Positions 25,548-33,998 of a stretch of 64,000 nucleotides of DNA are shown piece by piece. The stretch spans positions 744,001 through 808,000 of the forward strand of contig NZ_QTJV01000004.1 in assembly GCF_003412465.1 (NCBI RefSeq). The letters run 5' to 3'. Within the stretch, counting starts at the first letter, position 1. Every line of letters begins with the position of its first letter. The notes beneath the pieces were generated by a model. The model made no database searches, was not told where the DNA came from, and saw only the letters and a list, made by a program, of their open reading frames with translations. The stretch is from Chitinophaga silvisoli (GTDB lineage Bacteria; Bacteroidota; Bacteroidia; Chitinophagales; Chitinophagaceae). Both the position numbers and the translations under genes were made by a program.

Positions 25548-26711
25548 TTAGATTTCAAATTTTGTCCATTTTTCATTGCTCTGTCCCGATTTCACAACAT
25601 TCTCAATGAAGGCCATGCCTCTCACGCCGTCTTCCGCACCAGGAAAATCAAGTGCTTCAGGAGCAGGTGTTTCACCTTTCAGTTTAGCCTGCAACGTGAG
25701 TGCGAAGTTGCGATACAAATTCCCAAAGGCTTCGAGGTATCCTTCCGGATGTCCGCCGGGAGTACGGGTATTGTGGATAGCAAAACTGCTTTGCAGCGAC
25801 CCATAGCCATTACCGGCGCGATAGATTTCCGTCGGTTTATCCAGCCATTTTACCAGCAGGGTATTAGGTTCCATCTGGTGCCATTCAATACCTCCTTTTT
25901 CACCATATACTCTGATAGTAAGGTTGTTCTCTTCACCGGCAGCTACCTGGGAGGCGATGAGCACACCGGAAGCACCATTATCAAATTTCAGTAACACACC
26001 TCCATCATCATCCAGGGCACGACCTGGTACCACAATATTGAGATCAGCACACAGTTTGTCGATTTTCAATCCACTGATATACTCAGCCAGATTGGCAGCA
26101 TGTGTACCAATATCGCCCATACAGCCTGCCTTTCCGGAGCGGCTGGGGTCTGTACGCCATGCAGCGCCCTTACTGTCTTTCTCAGAAAAGGTGCTGAGCC
26201 AGCCCTGGGGATATTCAACATATACCTTCCTGATTTTTCCGAACACACCATTTTTCACCATTTGCTTTGCCTGCTTTACCATGGGATAACCAGTGTAAGT
26301 ATGGGTGAGCAGCAGGGAGAGACCTGTAGCATCCACCTTTGCTTTCAGTTGTTTGGCTTCTTCCAGGGTAAATGTGATGGGCTTGTCAATCGCTACATGG
26401 AACCCCTTTTCAAGGGCGAGCATCGCTGGTTCAAAGTGCACATGGTTGGGTGTAACAATGGCAATAAAATCCAGTTTTTCATCTGCCGGTTTATTAGCTT
26501 CCGCTTCCAGCATCGTCTTGTAGTCAGGATAAGTCCTGTCGGGGTGAAGGAATAACATTTCACCGGAGGCTTTGGAGATCTCCGGGTCAGAACTGAAGGC
26601 ACCTGCTTTTAGTTCAATCAGACCATCCATATTCGCTGCGATTCTGTGAATAGCACCGATGAAGGCATTCTTTCCGCCCCCAATCATACCCATTCTTAAC
26701 TTACGGTTCAT
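25548..26711 (-). CDS. Gfo/Idh/MocA family oxidoreductase
   Basis: The chosen start at 26711 gives 387 residues beginning MNRKLRMGMIGGGKNAFIG, which puts the Rossmann dinucleotide motif GMIGGGKNAFIG at the N-terminus. An upstream in-frame start would add 26 residues without family similarity. The catalytic EKGFHVAIDKP motif with its lysine, and the C-terminal alpha/beta domain (DIGTHAANLAEY), are clear. These enzymes oxidise or reduce sugars with NAD(P), often at C3. It is the first gene of the six-gene locus and probably makes or uses a 3-keto sugar. Confidence 0.92.
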   Translation of the reverse strand: MNRKLRMGMIGGGKNAFIGAIHRIAANMDGLIELKAGAFSSDPEISKASGEMLFLHPDRTYPDYKTMLEAEANKPADEKLDFIAIVTPNHVHFEPAMLALEKGFHVAIDKPITFTLEEAKQLKAKVDATGLSLLLTHTYTGYPMVKQAKQMVKNGVFGKIRKVYVEYPQGWLSTFSEKDSKGAAWRTDPSRSGKAGCMGDIGTHAANLAEYISGLKIDKLCADLNIVVPGRALDDDGGVLLKFDNGASGVLIASQVAAGEENNLTIRVYGEKGGIEWHQMEPNTLLVKWLDKPTEIYRAGNGYGSLQSSFAIHNTRTPGGHPEGYLEAFGNLYRNFALTLQAKLKGETPAPEALDFPGAEDGVRGMAFIENVVKSGQSNEKWTKFEI

Positions 26712-27309
26712 TTGCAATAACTTTTTGTTCTTTATGATAGGTTTGAGTTGTTTTTCGCATCCCGCAGCATGAAACGGGACCTTGTGCACGTGATTTTATC
26801 TCATAACGTCATTACTCCACAGCTTTTAAATGTAGAAAACTCCGGGGAAATTTCGTCATGAAATTTCACATTTGCAGGAAATAGCTGTATTCCCGTTGAT
26901 TCAAACTCGTTATTGTAATATAAAAATGTTATAGTGAAGCTTAAGGAAGAATGTAAGCAGAAAGAATGTAAACAACTAACAAACAATTTTTTATATAAAA
27001 AAAAAGAGCCTGATAAGACTATCCGGCTCTTGTTTTACTATCCTATGAAAACCCTAATACTGTAAAGGTAGACTGTTGTAACAAATGAAGGTGTTAAACG
27101 GTCGTTAATAATATCTTTTTTTTAACGTGTACTTTTTACGTCTCATACTATTACAACCAGTATAATACAAATAAAGGAATTGATTATATGGGGCATAAGC
27201 GGGCGTTTTGAGTAGCGCTGATTTTAATTACCTGGGTTCAAATCAGTTTATACATGGGCTTGTCCGGTTATACTCAATTTTGTACATTGAGAACTATATA
27301 ATATTACCT
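26712..27309. other. Long leader/intergenic region with an orphan terminator
   Basis: No protein gene is supported in these 598 bases. The region separates divergent genes and must hold the promoter of the sugar-oxidation locus and that of the lipoprotein to its right. It also contains a terminator-like hairpin at 27004-27031 that matches no neighbouring gene end. Confidence 0.6.
27004..27031. terminator. Orphan terminator-like hairpin
   Basis: Seven bases (27004-27010) pair with 27025-27031 and an inner four-base stem extends the helix past one mismatch. On the minus strand the hairpin is followed by nine or more U residues; on the plus strand by UGUUUU. Both neighbouring genes read away from it, so it does not end any visible gene. 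It may end a small RNA or act in the leader of the oxidoreductase operon. Confidence 0.6.
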
Positions 27310-27933
27310 ATGAGCAAAGTTCTTGTATCCTTTGCAGCTGCCATCCTCCTTTTTTCCTGCACCTACATGGGAAAAGAGGTACCTATCAGTGAACAGGATC
27401 GTATTTTGGCTGATTCCCTTCATATTGAGCGGAGCGCTCTATCCGCTATCCGCACCCTGACCACGGCACCCTTACATGTCCTGGGAGAAGACGCAGGACT
27501 GGAGTTTGAATATCACCCAAAGCCTGAAAAATATGAGCGCATCCGCAAAAAGCTGCTGTCAGCAGGTTATCTCCTCTTTAAATCCGAAGAGAATTATGGC
27601 AATCTTCCTGACCAGTATGCATTGATTAAATCCAAAGATCAGTTTGACATTATTAAGATAAAATGTACGGCTGCTCCTAATTATGATATTTCTAATGATA
27701 GTCTGCTGATCAGACTGCATGACTGGCATAGGCGCTATTCACTGGAAATACTTGGAGCAGGCAACGACTGGTTTGAAGCCCGTATAGTCCATATTCCCCC
27801 TGCGGAACTCGAAGGATTTGCCAGGGAGATCCATGCTTTTTGTCCGGATATAGCAGAAGAAGGTGTTGGAAATGTGGAAGATCTGGTCCAGGAGCTGAAA
27901 GACACCAAAACATTGTACCTCTGGTGGGATTAA
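27310..27933 (+). CDS. DUF4253-like lipoprotein
   Basis: The start at 27310 gives 207 residues with a lipoprotein signal ending LLFSCTYMG. An in-frame start 102 bases earlier is rejected because it would bury the signal. The C-terminal half resembles DUF4253: the region LEILGAGNDWFEARIVHIPP, then FCPDIAEEGVGNVEDL and the ending LYLWWD. The domain has no known activity. The gene is alone between two long spacers, upstream of secA. Confidence 0.75.
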   Translation: MSKVLVSFAAAILLFSCTYMGKEVPISEQDRILADSLHIERSALSAIRTLTTAPLHVLGEDAGLEFEYHPKPEKYERIRKKLLSAGYLLFKSEENYGNLPDQYALIKSKDQFDIIKIKCTAAPNYDISNDSLLIRLHDWHRRYSLEILGAGNDWFEARIVHIPPAELEGFAREIHAFCPDIAEEGVGNVEDLVQELKDTKTLYLWWD

Positions 27934-28149
27934 AATTTATTTTTTCTGGTTTAACTGTCATCCTACGGCATTACAGCTTCACTATGTGCAAATAATTCCT
28001 AATTTTACGGGCCTTGCCAGAAACCCGAACAGCTGACACCTTGTCATCGGTCGCTTTCCAAGCATAATATTTGGGTAAGGAAACGGAATGGAGCATAGGC
28101 ATCCTATGGCCCTACAACTATTTTAACAATCATTCGTAATAAACTAGAC

Positions 28150-31100
28150 ATGTTAGGTTTTTTAACAAAACTTTTTGGCGGGCATAAGTCGGAGCGAGAC
28201 ATCAACACGATCATGCCTGTGGTGAAGAAGATCAACGAGGAGTATGAAAAACTGCAATCCCTGCCTGTAGACCAGCTGCGTAACAAAACGCAGGATTTTC
28301 GCCAACGGATCAAAGCCCATTTGTCGAAGATTGACGGTGTAATTGCTGAGAAACAGGCGGAAGCTGAACAGACTGAAGAAGTAACTGCAAAAGATACTAT
28401 CTATCAGGAAGTAGATAAGCTGAAGAAAGACAGAGATAAACAAATCGAAGAAATACTGAAGGAAATTTTGCCTGAAGCATTTGCCGTTGTTAAAGAAACC
28501 GCACACCGCCTCACCAATAATCCAACCATCACTGCCACAGCTACTCAGCTGGACAGAGACCTGGCAGTAAAAAAAGATTACCTGAGCATTGAAGGTGACA
28601 AAGTGACGTGGAAGAATACCTGGACTGCTGCTGGTAGCCAGGTAACCTGGAACATGGTACATTATGATGTACAGCTCATCGGTGGTATCGTACTCCACGA
28701 AGGTAAGATCTCCGAAATGGCTACAGGTGAAGGTAAAACCCTCGTTTCTACCCTGCCTGCTTACCTGAATGCACTGGCTGGCGAAGGCGTACACGTAGTA
28801 ACTGTGAACGATTACCTCGCTCGTCGTGACTCCGAATGGAACGGCCCTCTCTTCGAATTCCTGGGTATCACCGTAGATTGTATCGACAAGCACCAGCCTA
28901 ACACCGCTGATCGTCGTGCCGCCTACCTGGCTGACATTACCTATGGTACCAACAACGAATTTGGTTTTGACTACCTCCGTGATAACATGGTGCATACACC
29001 AGACGAAATGGTGCAACGTAAGCACCACTTTGCCATGGTGGATGAGGTGGATAGCGTATTGGTGGACGATGCCCGTACCCCACTCATCATCTCCGGTCCT
29101 ATCCCCCGTGGTGAAGAACAGGAGTTCCATGTATTAAAACCCCGCATCCAGCGCCTGATCGAAGCACAACGCCAGGCTACCAACCAATACCTGCTCGAAG
29201 CTAAGAAACTGATCGCTGAAGGTAAAGACGATCCTAAAACAGGAGGTCTGGCCCTGATGCGTGCATGGCGTGGTTTACCTAAAAATGGTGCGCTGATCAA
29301 ATATCTGAGCGAACCAGGTATCAAAGTATTATTACAGAAAGCTGAAAACTATTACCTCGCCGACCAACAGCGCGAAATGCCAAAGGTAGACGAGGAACTG
29401 TACTTCAGCATCGACGAAAAAAACAACACCGTTGACCTGACAGATAAAGGTATTCACCTGATCACTCAATCCGGTGAAGATCCAAACTTCTTCATCATGC
29501 CTGATGTAGGCTCTGAGATCGCTGAGATCGAAAAGATGGACATCACTGCCGATGAGAAACTGCATCGTAAAGATGCCCTGCTGCAGGACTTCGCACAGAA
29601 ATCTGACCGTATCCACTCCGTACAGCAATTGCTGAAAGCATACACCCTCTTCGATAAAGATGTGGAATATGTGGTAATGGATGGAAAAGTGAAGATCGTA
29701 GATGAACAGACAGGTCGTATCCTGGATGGCCGCCGTTATTCCGATGGCTTACACCAGGCGATAGAAGCGAAAGAAAACGTAAAAGTAGAAGCTGCTACAC
29801 AAACATTCGCTACCGTAACCCTGCAGAACTACTTCCGTATGTATCACAAGCTGGCAGGTATGACCGGTACAGCGGTGACAGAAGCCGGTGAGTTCTGGGA
29901 AATCTACAAACTGGATGTTGTTACCATCCCTACTAACCTCCCTATTACCCGTAAGGATAATGAGGACTTAGTATATAAAACAAAGCGTGACAAATACAGG
30001 GCAGTCATCGAAGAAGTGAAGAAACTGCAGGCAGAAGGCCGCCCGGTACTGGTAGGTACTACCTCCGTAGAAGTTTCCGAGTTGCTGAGCAAGATGCTGA
30101 CCTTCGAAAAAGTGCCTCACAATGTATTGAACGCAAAACAACACGCCCGTGAAGCACAAATCGTTGCAGAAGCCGGTCTGAAAGGTGCCGTAACCATCGC
30201 TACCAACATGGCAGGCCGTGGTACGGATATCAAGCTTGGACCAGGTGTGAAAGATGCAGGTGGTCTGGCCATCATCGGTACAGAACGCCATGAAAGCCGC
30301 CGTGTAGACCGCCAGTTACGTGGTCGTGCCGGTCGTCAGGGTGATCCGGGTACCTCTCAGTTCTTTGTATCCCTGGAAGATGACCTGATGCGTATGTTCG
30401 GTTCCGATCGTATCGCAGGCCTGATGGACCGTATGGGTTATAAAGAAGGTGAAGTGATCCAGCACAGCATGATCACCCGTTCCATCGAAAGAGCGCAGAA
30501 GAAAGTAGAAGAAAATAACTTCGGTATCCGTAAACGTCTCCTCGAATACGATGACGTAATGAACAAACAACGTACTGTGATCTACGCTAAACGTAATCAC
30601 GCATTGTTTGGCGAACGCCTGGCGATCGATATCGACAACTCATTCTATGATGTAGCAGAAAGCATTGCAACTACTCACAGGGAAACCGGTGACCTGGAAG
30701 CACTGAAACTGGATGCGATCCTCAACTTCGCGATCGATGTAGATGTAACACAGGATGAACTGACCAAAGGTGATGTAAATGCACTGGCATCTAAACTGTA
30801 TCATGCAGCAAAAGACAACTACCATCGTAAAGTGCAGGATATCGCACAGAATACACTGCCTGTAATCAAACAGATCTACGATGAGCAGGGCCACCACATC
30901 GAGAACATCTCTATCCCATTCACTGACGGTAAGAGAGGTGTAAACGTACTGGCCAACCTGCAGAAAGTAGTAGACAGCAATGGCTTTGAAACCATCAACT
31001 CCCTGGAGCGCAATATCACCCTGTCACTGATTGATGATGCCTGGAAAGAGCACCTGCGTGCAATGGACGACCTGAAACAATCTGTACAGAGTGCAGTATG

Positions 31101-31497
31101 GGAACAGAAAGATCCTTTGCTGATTTATAAGTTCGAAGCATTCAACCTGTTTAAAGAAGTGACTGCAGAGACAAGTAAAGAGATTGTATCTTTCCTGTGT
31201 AAATGTGGTATTCCGGTGCAGGACGATGGTGGACGTGCACAACAGCAGCAGCAACAGCGTCAGCAGGCACAAATCAGAGAGGCGAGAGAGCAGCAGCAAC
31301 GTACTGATATGAGCAAGCTGAAAGCGACACACCAGGATTTTGAAACTACCAATGGCCACGAAGCGCAGGAGTATGCTACGAATGCAGAACCAATGAAACA
31401 GGATCCGGTGAAAGTAGGCCCTAAGGTAGGGAGAAATGATCCTTGCCCTTGTGGAAGTGGGAAGAAGTTTAAAAACTGTCATGGCAAGGATTTGTAA
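28150..31497 (+). CDS. secA: Preprotein translocase ATPase SecA
   Basis: The 1115-residue protein is a full SecA, longer than the roughly 900 residues of E. coli SecA, as is usual in Bacteroidota. The Walker A region MATGEGKTL, the DEAD-like VDEVDSVLVDDARTPLIISG, VGTTSVEVSE, TNMAGRGTDIKLGPG and RQLRGRAGRQGDPG are all present. A glutamine-rich linker leads to the C-terminal zinc tail CPCGSGKKFKNCHG that binds SecB or ribosomes. It drives export through SecYEG. It is a single-gene unit with its own terminator. Confidence 0.99.
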   Translation: MLGFLTKLFGGHKSERDINTIMPVVKKINEEYEKLQSLPVDQLRNKTQDFRQRIKAHLSKIDGVIAEKQAEAEQTEEVTAKDTIYQEVDKLKKDRDKQIEEILKEILPEAFAVVKETAHRLTNNPTITATATQLDRDLAVKKDYLSIEGDKVTWKNTWTAAGSQVTWNMVHYDVQLIGGIVLHEGKISEMATGEGKTLVSTLPAYLNALAGEGVHVVTVNDYLARRDSEWNGPLFEFLGITVDCIDKHQPNTADRRAAYLADITYGTNNEFGFDYLRDNMVHTPDEMVQRKHHFAMVDEVDSVLVDDARTPLIISGPIPRGEEQEFHVLKPRIQRLIEAQRQATNQYLLEAKKLIAEGKDDPKTGGLALMRAWRGLPKNGALIKYLSEPGIKVLLQKAENYYLADQQREMPKVDEELYFSIDEKNNTVDLTDKGIHLITQSGEDPNFFIMPDVGSEIAEIEKMDITADEKLHRKDALLQDFAQKSDRIHSVQQLLKAYTLFDKDVEYVVMDGKVKIVDEQTGRILDGRRYSDGLHQAIEAKENVKVEAATQTFATVTLQNYFRMYHKLAGMTGTAVTEAGEFWEIYKLDVVTIPTNLPITRKDNEDLVYKTKRDKYRAVIEEVKKLQAEGRPVLVGTTSVEVSELLSKMLTFEKVPHNVLNAKQHAREAQIVAEAGLKGAVTIATNMAGRGTDIKLGPGVKDAGGLAIIGTERHESRRVDRQLRGRAGRQGDPGTSQFFVSLEDDLMRMFGSDRIAGLMDRMGYKEGEVIQHSMITRSIERAQKKVEENNFGIRKRLLEYDDVMNKQRTVIYAKRNHALFGERLAIDIDNSFYDVAESIATTHRETGDLEALKLDAILNFAIDVDVTQDELTKGDVNALASKLYHAAKDNYHRKVQDIAQNTLPVIKQIYDEQGHHIENISIPFTDGKRGVNVLANLQKVVDSNGFETINSLERNITLSLIDDAWKEHLRAMDDLKQSVQSAVWEQKDPLLIYKFEAFNLFKEVTAETSKEIVSFLCKCGIPVQDDGGRAQQQQQQRQQAQIREAREQQQRTDMSKLKATHQDFETTNGHEAQEYATNAEPMKQDPVKVGPKVGRNDPCPCGSGKKFKNCHGKDL

Positions 31498-31519
31498 TCC
31501 TGGCATGATCAAAATAGTA

Positions 31520-31545
31520 AAGGGTGTCTCGGCTGAGGCACCCTT
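31520..31545 (+). terminator. Terminator of secA
   Basis: An 11-bp stem (31520-31530 with 31535-31545, one G-U pair, four-base loop) is followed by a run of T on the plus strand, 22 bases past the secA stop. It also lies just beyond the 3' end of the convergent putative toxin gene. Confidence 0.9.
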
Positions 31546-31565
31546 TTTTGTTTGTATAAAAAAGA

Positions 31566-32195
31566 TTACGCAGCTAGATGAAGGGAGTGAGTGTGACGAG
31601 GACGGAAGAAAGCGAGGATACTGTTGGGGTTACGAACGCAGATTTGGATATGGCTTTTGAGTTTGATACCGGCACCGGGAAAAGCGGGAGCTCCTTCGAG
31701 AAATGCACAGCGGACAGTGTCAAAGCCAGGCGTAAGGATGAAGCCTAATTTTTCCCTTTCCATTTGCTGATTCCGTCTGATATCCTCATGCATATATTCA
31801 ATTACCTTGCAATCTAACTCCCTCAGTAATTTATCATTATATGGATCTGATTTAATATCCTTGTTTTTAGGTACATCATCCTTATTGTCTATCATATTAT
31901 AATAATACCCGGCTAAATTCTCAGTATACTTGGAATCCAGGAAATTACAACAATGACCAGGATTAATAACAGCACCCAACACCGCCGGCCGCTTAATTTT
32001 ACCCTGTTTACATTTTTCATGCGCCCATTGCCAGGCTCTCCGCTCATTATCCTCCCAAAAGTACATTCCATGCCCCAACCAGTCGTAAGGATTAGTATTA
32101 AAATGGAAATCATTGGGAGCATTGATTAATTGCTGGCAGATGGCCTCATCACAACCGTGGAAACCCAGGATAAGATGTTTTTTGATTTGATACAT
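31566..32195 (-). CDS. Putative ADP-ribosyltransferase-fold toxin
   Basis: This 209-residue protein has no signal peptide. Its N-terminus reads GFHGCDEAI, then YDWLGHGMYFWEDNERRAWQWA (residues 37-58), which resembles the first histidine and the tyrosine strand-helix of H-Y-E type ADP-ribosyltransferases such as DUF3990-like proteins. A conserved C-terminal block holds TVRCAFLEG (E167 as candidate catalytic glutamate) and SHIQICVRNP. It lies 15 bases downstream of two tandem 63-residue genes in what looks like one operon. A toxin role is inference from fold-like motifs and gene arrangement; a plain enzyme or phage-defence effector is also possible. Confidence 0.6.
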   Translation of the reverse strand: MYQIKKHLILGFHGCDEAICQQLINAPNDFHFNTNPYDWLGHGMYFWEDNERRAWQWAHEKCKQGKIKRPAVLGAVINPGHCCNFLDSKYTENLAGYYYNMIDNKDDVPKNKDIKSDPYNDKLLRELDCKVIEYMHEDIRRNQQMEREKLGFILTPGFDTVRCAFLEGAPAFPGAGIKLKSHIQICVRNPNSILAFFRPRHTHSLHLAA

Positions 32196-32210
32196 AGATA
32201 AGTTTTAGAA

Positions 32211-32402
32211 TTAATCGTTGTTATCGTCACGCCATAAAAATTCGTACCCGGGATTGACATTCCCATTTTCATCAACAATGCCATACTTTTTGAGGAATGC
32301 CAACTTTTCCTCCGGCGTACGTCTTGCTGTGATGGCTCTATCTCTGTCCAGGTTCGCCTGGATCCTCCTTATTTGGTAATCATCTGAAAAAAAATCGTAC
32401 AT
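32211..32402 (-). CDS. Small acidic protein, inner copy (candidate antitoxin/immunity)
   Basis: This gene encodes a 63-residue charged protein starting MYDFFSDDYQIRRIQ and ending EFLWRDDNND. A helical middle (residues 14-40, TPEEKLAFLKK) precedes a short GIVDENGN turn. It differs at 14 positions from the upstream copy, all within residues 14-49, while the two ends are identical. It sits 15 bases before the putative ART toxin gene. No known antitoxin family is recognised; the role is inferred from position and size. Confidence 0.7.
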   Translation of the reverse strand: MYDFFSDDYQIRRIQANLDRDRAITARRTPEEKLAFLKKYGIVDENGNVNPGYEFLWRDDNND

Positions 32403-32452
32403 ACTTCTCGCTTTAATTGTGAATAATCAGATACATAAATAAGTTTTTAGAA

Positions 32453-32644
32453 TTAATCATTGTTATCGTCACGCCATAAAAATTCATAGCCGGGATTGGG
32501 ATTACCATTTTCGTCAACAATCCCAAAACTTTGGAGATACTTCAATTTTTCCTCCGGCGTACGTTTGGCCGTTTCCTCCCGGGCCTTAGCCAGGATCGCC
32601 TGAAGCCTCCTGATCTGGTAATCATCTGAAAAAAAATCGTACAT
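32453..32644 (-). CDS. Small acidic protein, outer copy (candidate antitoxin/immunity)
   Basis: This is a second 63-residue protein, MYDFFSDDYQIRRLQ to EFLWRDDNND, and the first gene of the three-gene module. Conservation of reading frame, length and both termini between the copies, while the middle helix has changed, argues that both are real genes under selection. It is 50 bases upstream of the inner copy. It could be a paralogue that neutralises a different toxin variant, or a dosage copy. Confidence 0.7.
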   Translation of the reverse strand: MYDFFSDDYQIRRLQAILAKAREETAKRTPEEKLKYLQSFGIVDENGNPNPGYEFLWRDDNND

Positions 32645-32680
32645 ACATCGTGTTTTAATAGTGAATAATAATTTACATCA

Positions 32681-32688
32681 CAAAGTTA
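32681..32688 (-). promoter_or_regulatory. -7 box of the putative toxin-antitoxin module
   Basis: The minus strand reads TAACTTTG, a perfect TAnnTTTG match, 37 bases before the first start codon of the three-gene module. No good -33 element was found at the expected spacing. Confidence 0.5.
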
Positions 32689-32801
32689 GCCCCTTCCCCT
32701 CTCCCAGCCTAGGTTTCAGCGATCCATTTTTGTTCATTCTGCATAAACTTTTTGTCACTTTAACCATTCCCGTTCATTCCCGACAATCCTACAATTTTCC
32801 C

Positions 32802-32809
32802 TACCTTCG
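32802..32809 (+). promoter_or_regulatory. Candidate -7 box of deoC
   Basis: The plus strand reads TACCTTCG, one base from the TAnnTTTG consensus, 20 bases upstream of the deoC start codon. No -33 match is evident, so the call is tentative. Confidence 0.4.
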
Positions 32810-32829
32810 CACCCGAAAACCACTTCACT

Positions 32830-33522
32830 ATGCAGCTGAACAAATACATCGACCACACGGTCCTCAAACCTACCACCACCCTCGAAGACATCAAAAACCT
32901 CTGCATGGAAGCCGTTGAATACGACTTCGCCGCAGTATGCGTTCCCCCACCCTTCGTGAAGGTAGCCAAAACGTTTACCAGCAGCACCACCACCAAAGTA
33001 GCCACCGTCATCGGCTTCCCATTCGGCTACTCGGCCATCGAAGCTAAACTAGCCGAACTCGTCCTCGCCATCGTTGACGAAGCCGACGAAGTCGACATGG
33101 TTGCCAACCTCCTCGCCATCCGAAACAAAGACTGGGACTATATCGAAAAAGAAATCAGCAATATCATGGCCGTAATCCGCAACCAGGCCCGCAAGGTAGT
33201 CCTGAAAGTGATCATAGAAAGTGGCATATTATTGGAAGAAGAGATCATAAAGTGTTGTGAAATATATGCTAAATACGGTGTAGACTTCGTTAAAACCTCC
33301 ACCGGATACGCCGAAAAAGGTGCCTCCGTTGAAGCCGTAAAACTGATGCGGGCCCATCTGCCACAAAATATTCAGATAAAAGCTTCAGGTGGAGTTCGTA
33401 CATTTGCCTTCGCCCAGGAGCTGATCGCTGCCGGTGCCACCAGGTTGGGAACTTCCAGCGGCGTGGCCCTCATGAAAGAGGCTAAAGGGGAGGCTACTAA
33501 CGGTGCCACAGGCACATATTAA
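32830..33522 (+). CDS. deoC: Deoxyribose-phosphate aldolase
   Basis: The 230-residue protein is DeoC, which splits 2-deoxyribose 5-phosphate into glyceraldehyde 3-phosphate and acetaldehyde in nucleoside breakdown. The N-terminus KYIDHTVLKPTTTLEDI, the stretch VIGFPFG, the Schiff-base lysine in VDFVKTSTGY and the second lysine in IKASGGVRT are all as in the family. Length is usual. It is followed after 29 bases by a SPOR gene and then an amidohydrolase, probably one operon. Confidence 0.97.
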   Translation: MQLNKYIDHTVLKPTTTLEDIKNLCMEAVEYDFAAVCVPPPFVKVAKTFTSSTTTKVATVIGFPFGYSAIEAKLAELVLAIVDEADEVDMVANLLAIRNKDWDYIEKEISNIMAVIRNQARKVVLKVIIESGILLEEEIIKCCEIYAKYGVDFVKTSTGYAEKGASVEAVKLMRAHLPQNIQIKASGGVRTFAFAQELIAAGATRLGTSSGVALMKEAKGEATNGATGTY

Positions 33523-33551
33523 CCACACCCCAATCGGCTAAAAGACTGAAC

Positions 33552-33998
33552 ATGAAACACATAATCATATTATTATCCGGATTACTGATCGGCACCCTCG
33601 CTTCCGCTCAGGACAATACCCTTACCGCTGCCAACACTGGCGGTGTGAAAGTGGTAAAAGACAGCCGGCTCGACCTGCTGATCAAAAAACAGATCTATAT
33701 TAATACCCTCGCTATCCGTAACCAACCGGGTTTCAGGGTACAGGTCATTTCTACCAACAAGAGAAATGAAGCAACCGACATGAAAGCCAGGGTCATGCAA
33801 CTCTACCCTGACTACCGTACTTACCTGGACTACCAGGCACCCTATTTCAAAGTACGCGTAGGTGATTTCAAAACCCGGGATGAAGCGGCCGACCTGAGAG
33901 AAAAATTATCTTCCAGCTTCACTGGCGGCGTATTCGTCGTACCTGCTATTATTAATCTACAACCAGAGAAAGAAGCAGGGAATGAAGAATCGTATTAA
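33552..33998 (+). CDS. SPOR domain protein
   Basis: This 148-residue exported protein has a signal peptide ending TLASAQ. The C-terminal half is a SPOR domain (FRVQVISTNKRNEA, then YFKVRVGDFKTRDEAADL), which binds denuded peptidoglycan strands at division sites. The last 17 bases overlap the start of the M20 amidohydrolase gene in another frame, so translation is likely coupled. Confidence 0.9.
   Translation: MKHIIILLSGLLIGTLASAQDNTLTAANTGGVKVVKDSRLDLLIKKQIYINTLAIRNQPGFRVQVISTNKRNEATDMKARVMQLYPDYRTYLDYQAPYFKVRVGDFKTRDEAADLREKLSSSFTGGVFVVPAIINLQPEKEAGNEESY

Larger units (their letters stand above)
32196..32690. repeat. Tandem duplication of about 242 bp carrying the two 63-codon genes
   Basis: The two small genes and the leader before each repeat with an offset of 242 bases. 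The leaders share the TTATTCAC block on the minus strand and the 3' sides share TAAGTTTTTAGAATTAAT-like sequence. The -7 box upstream of the outer copy is not kept upstream of the inner one. Confidence 0.8.

Noticed and set aside
28162..29130. A 322-codon open frame antisense to secA, and a further 162-codon frame at 31024-31512
   Set aside because: Both lie fully or mostly opposite a certain secA gene, show no family resemblance, and arise from the biased codon use of the coding strand.
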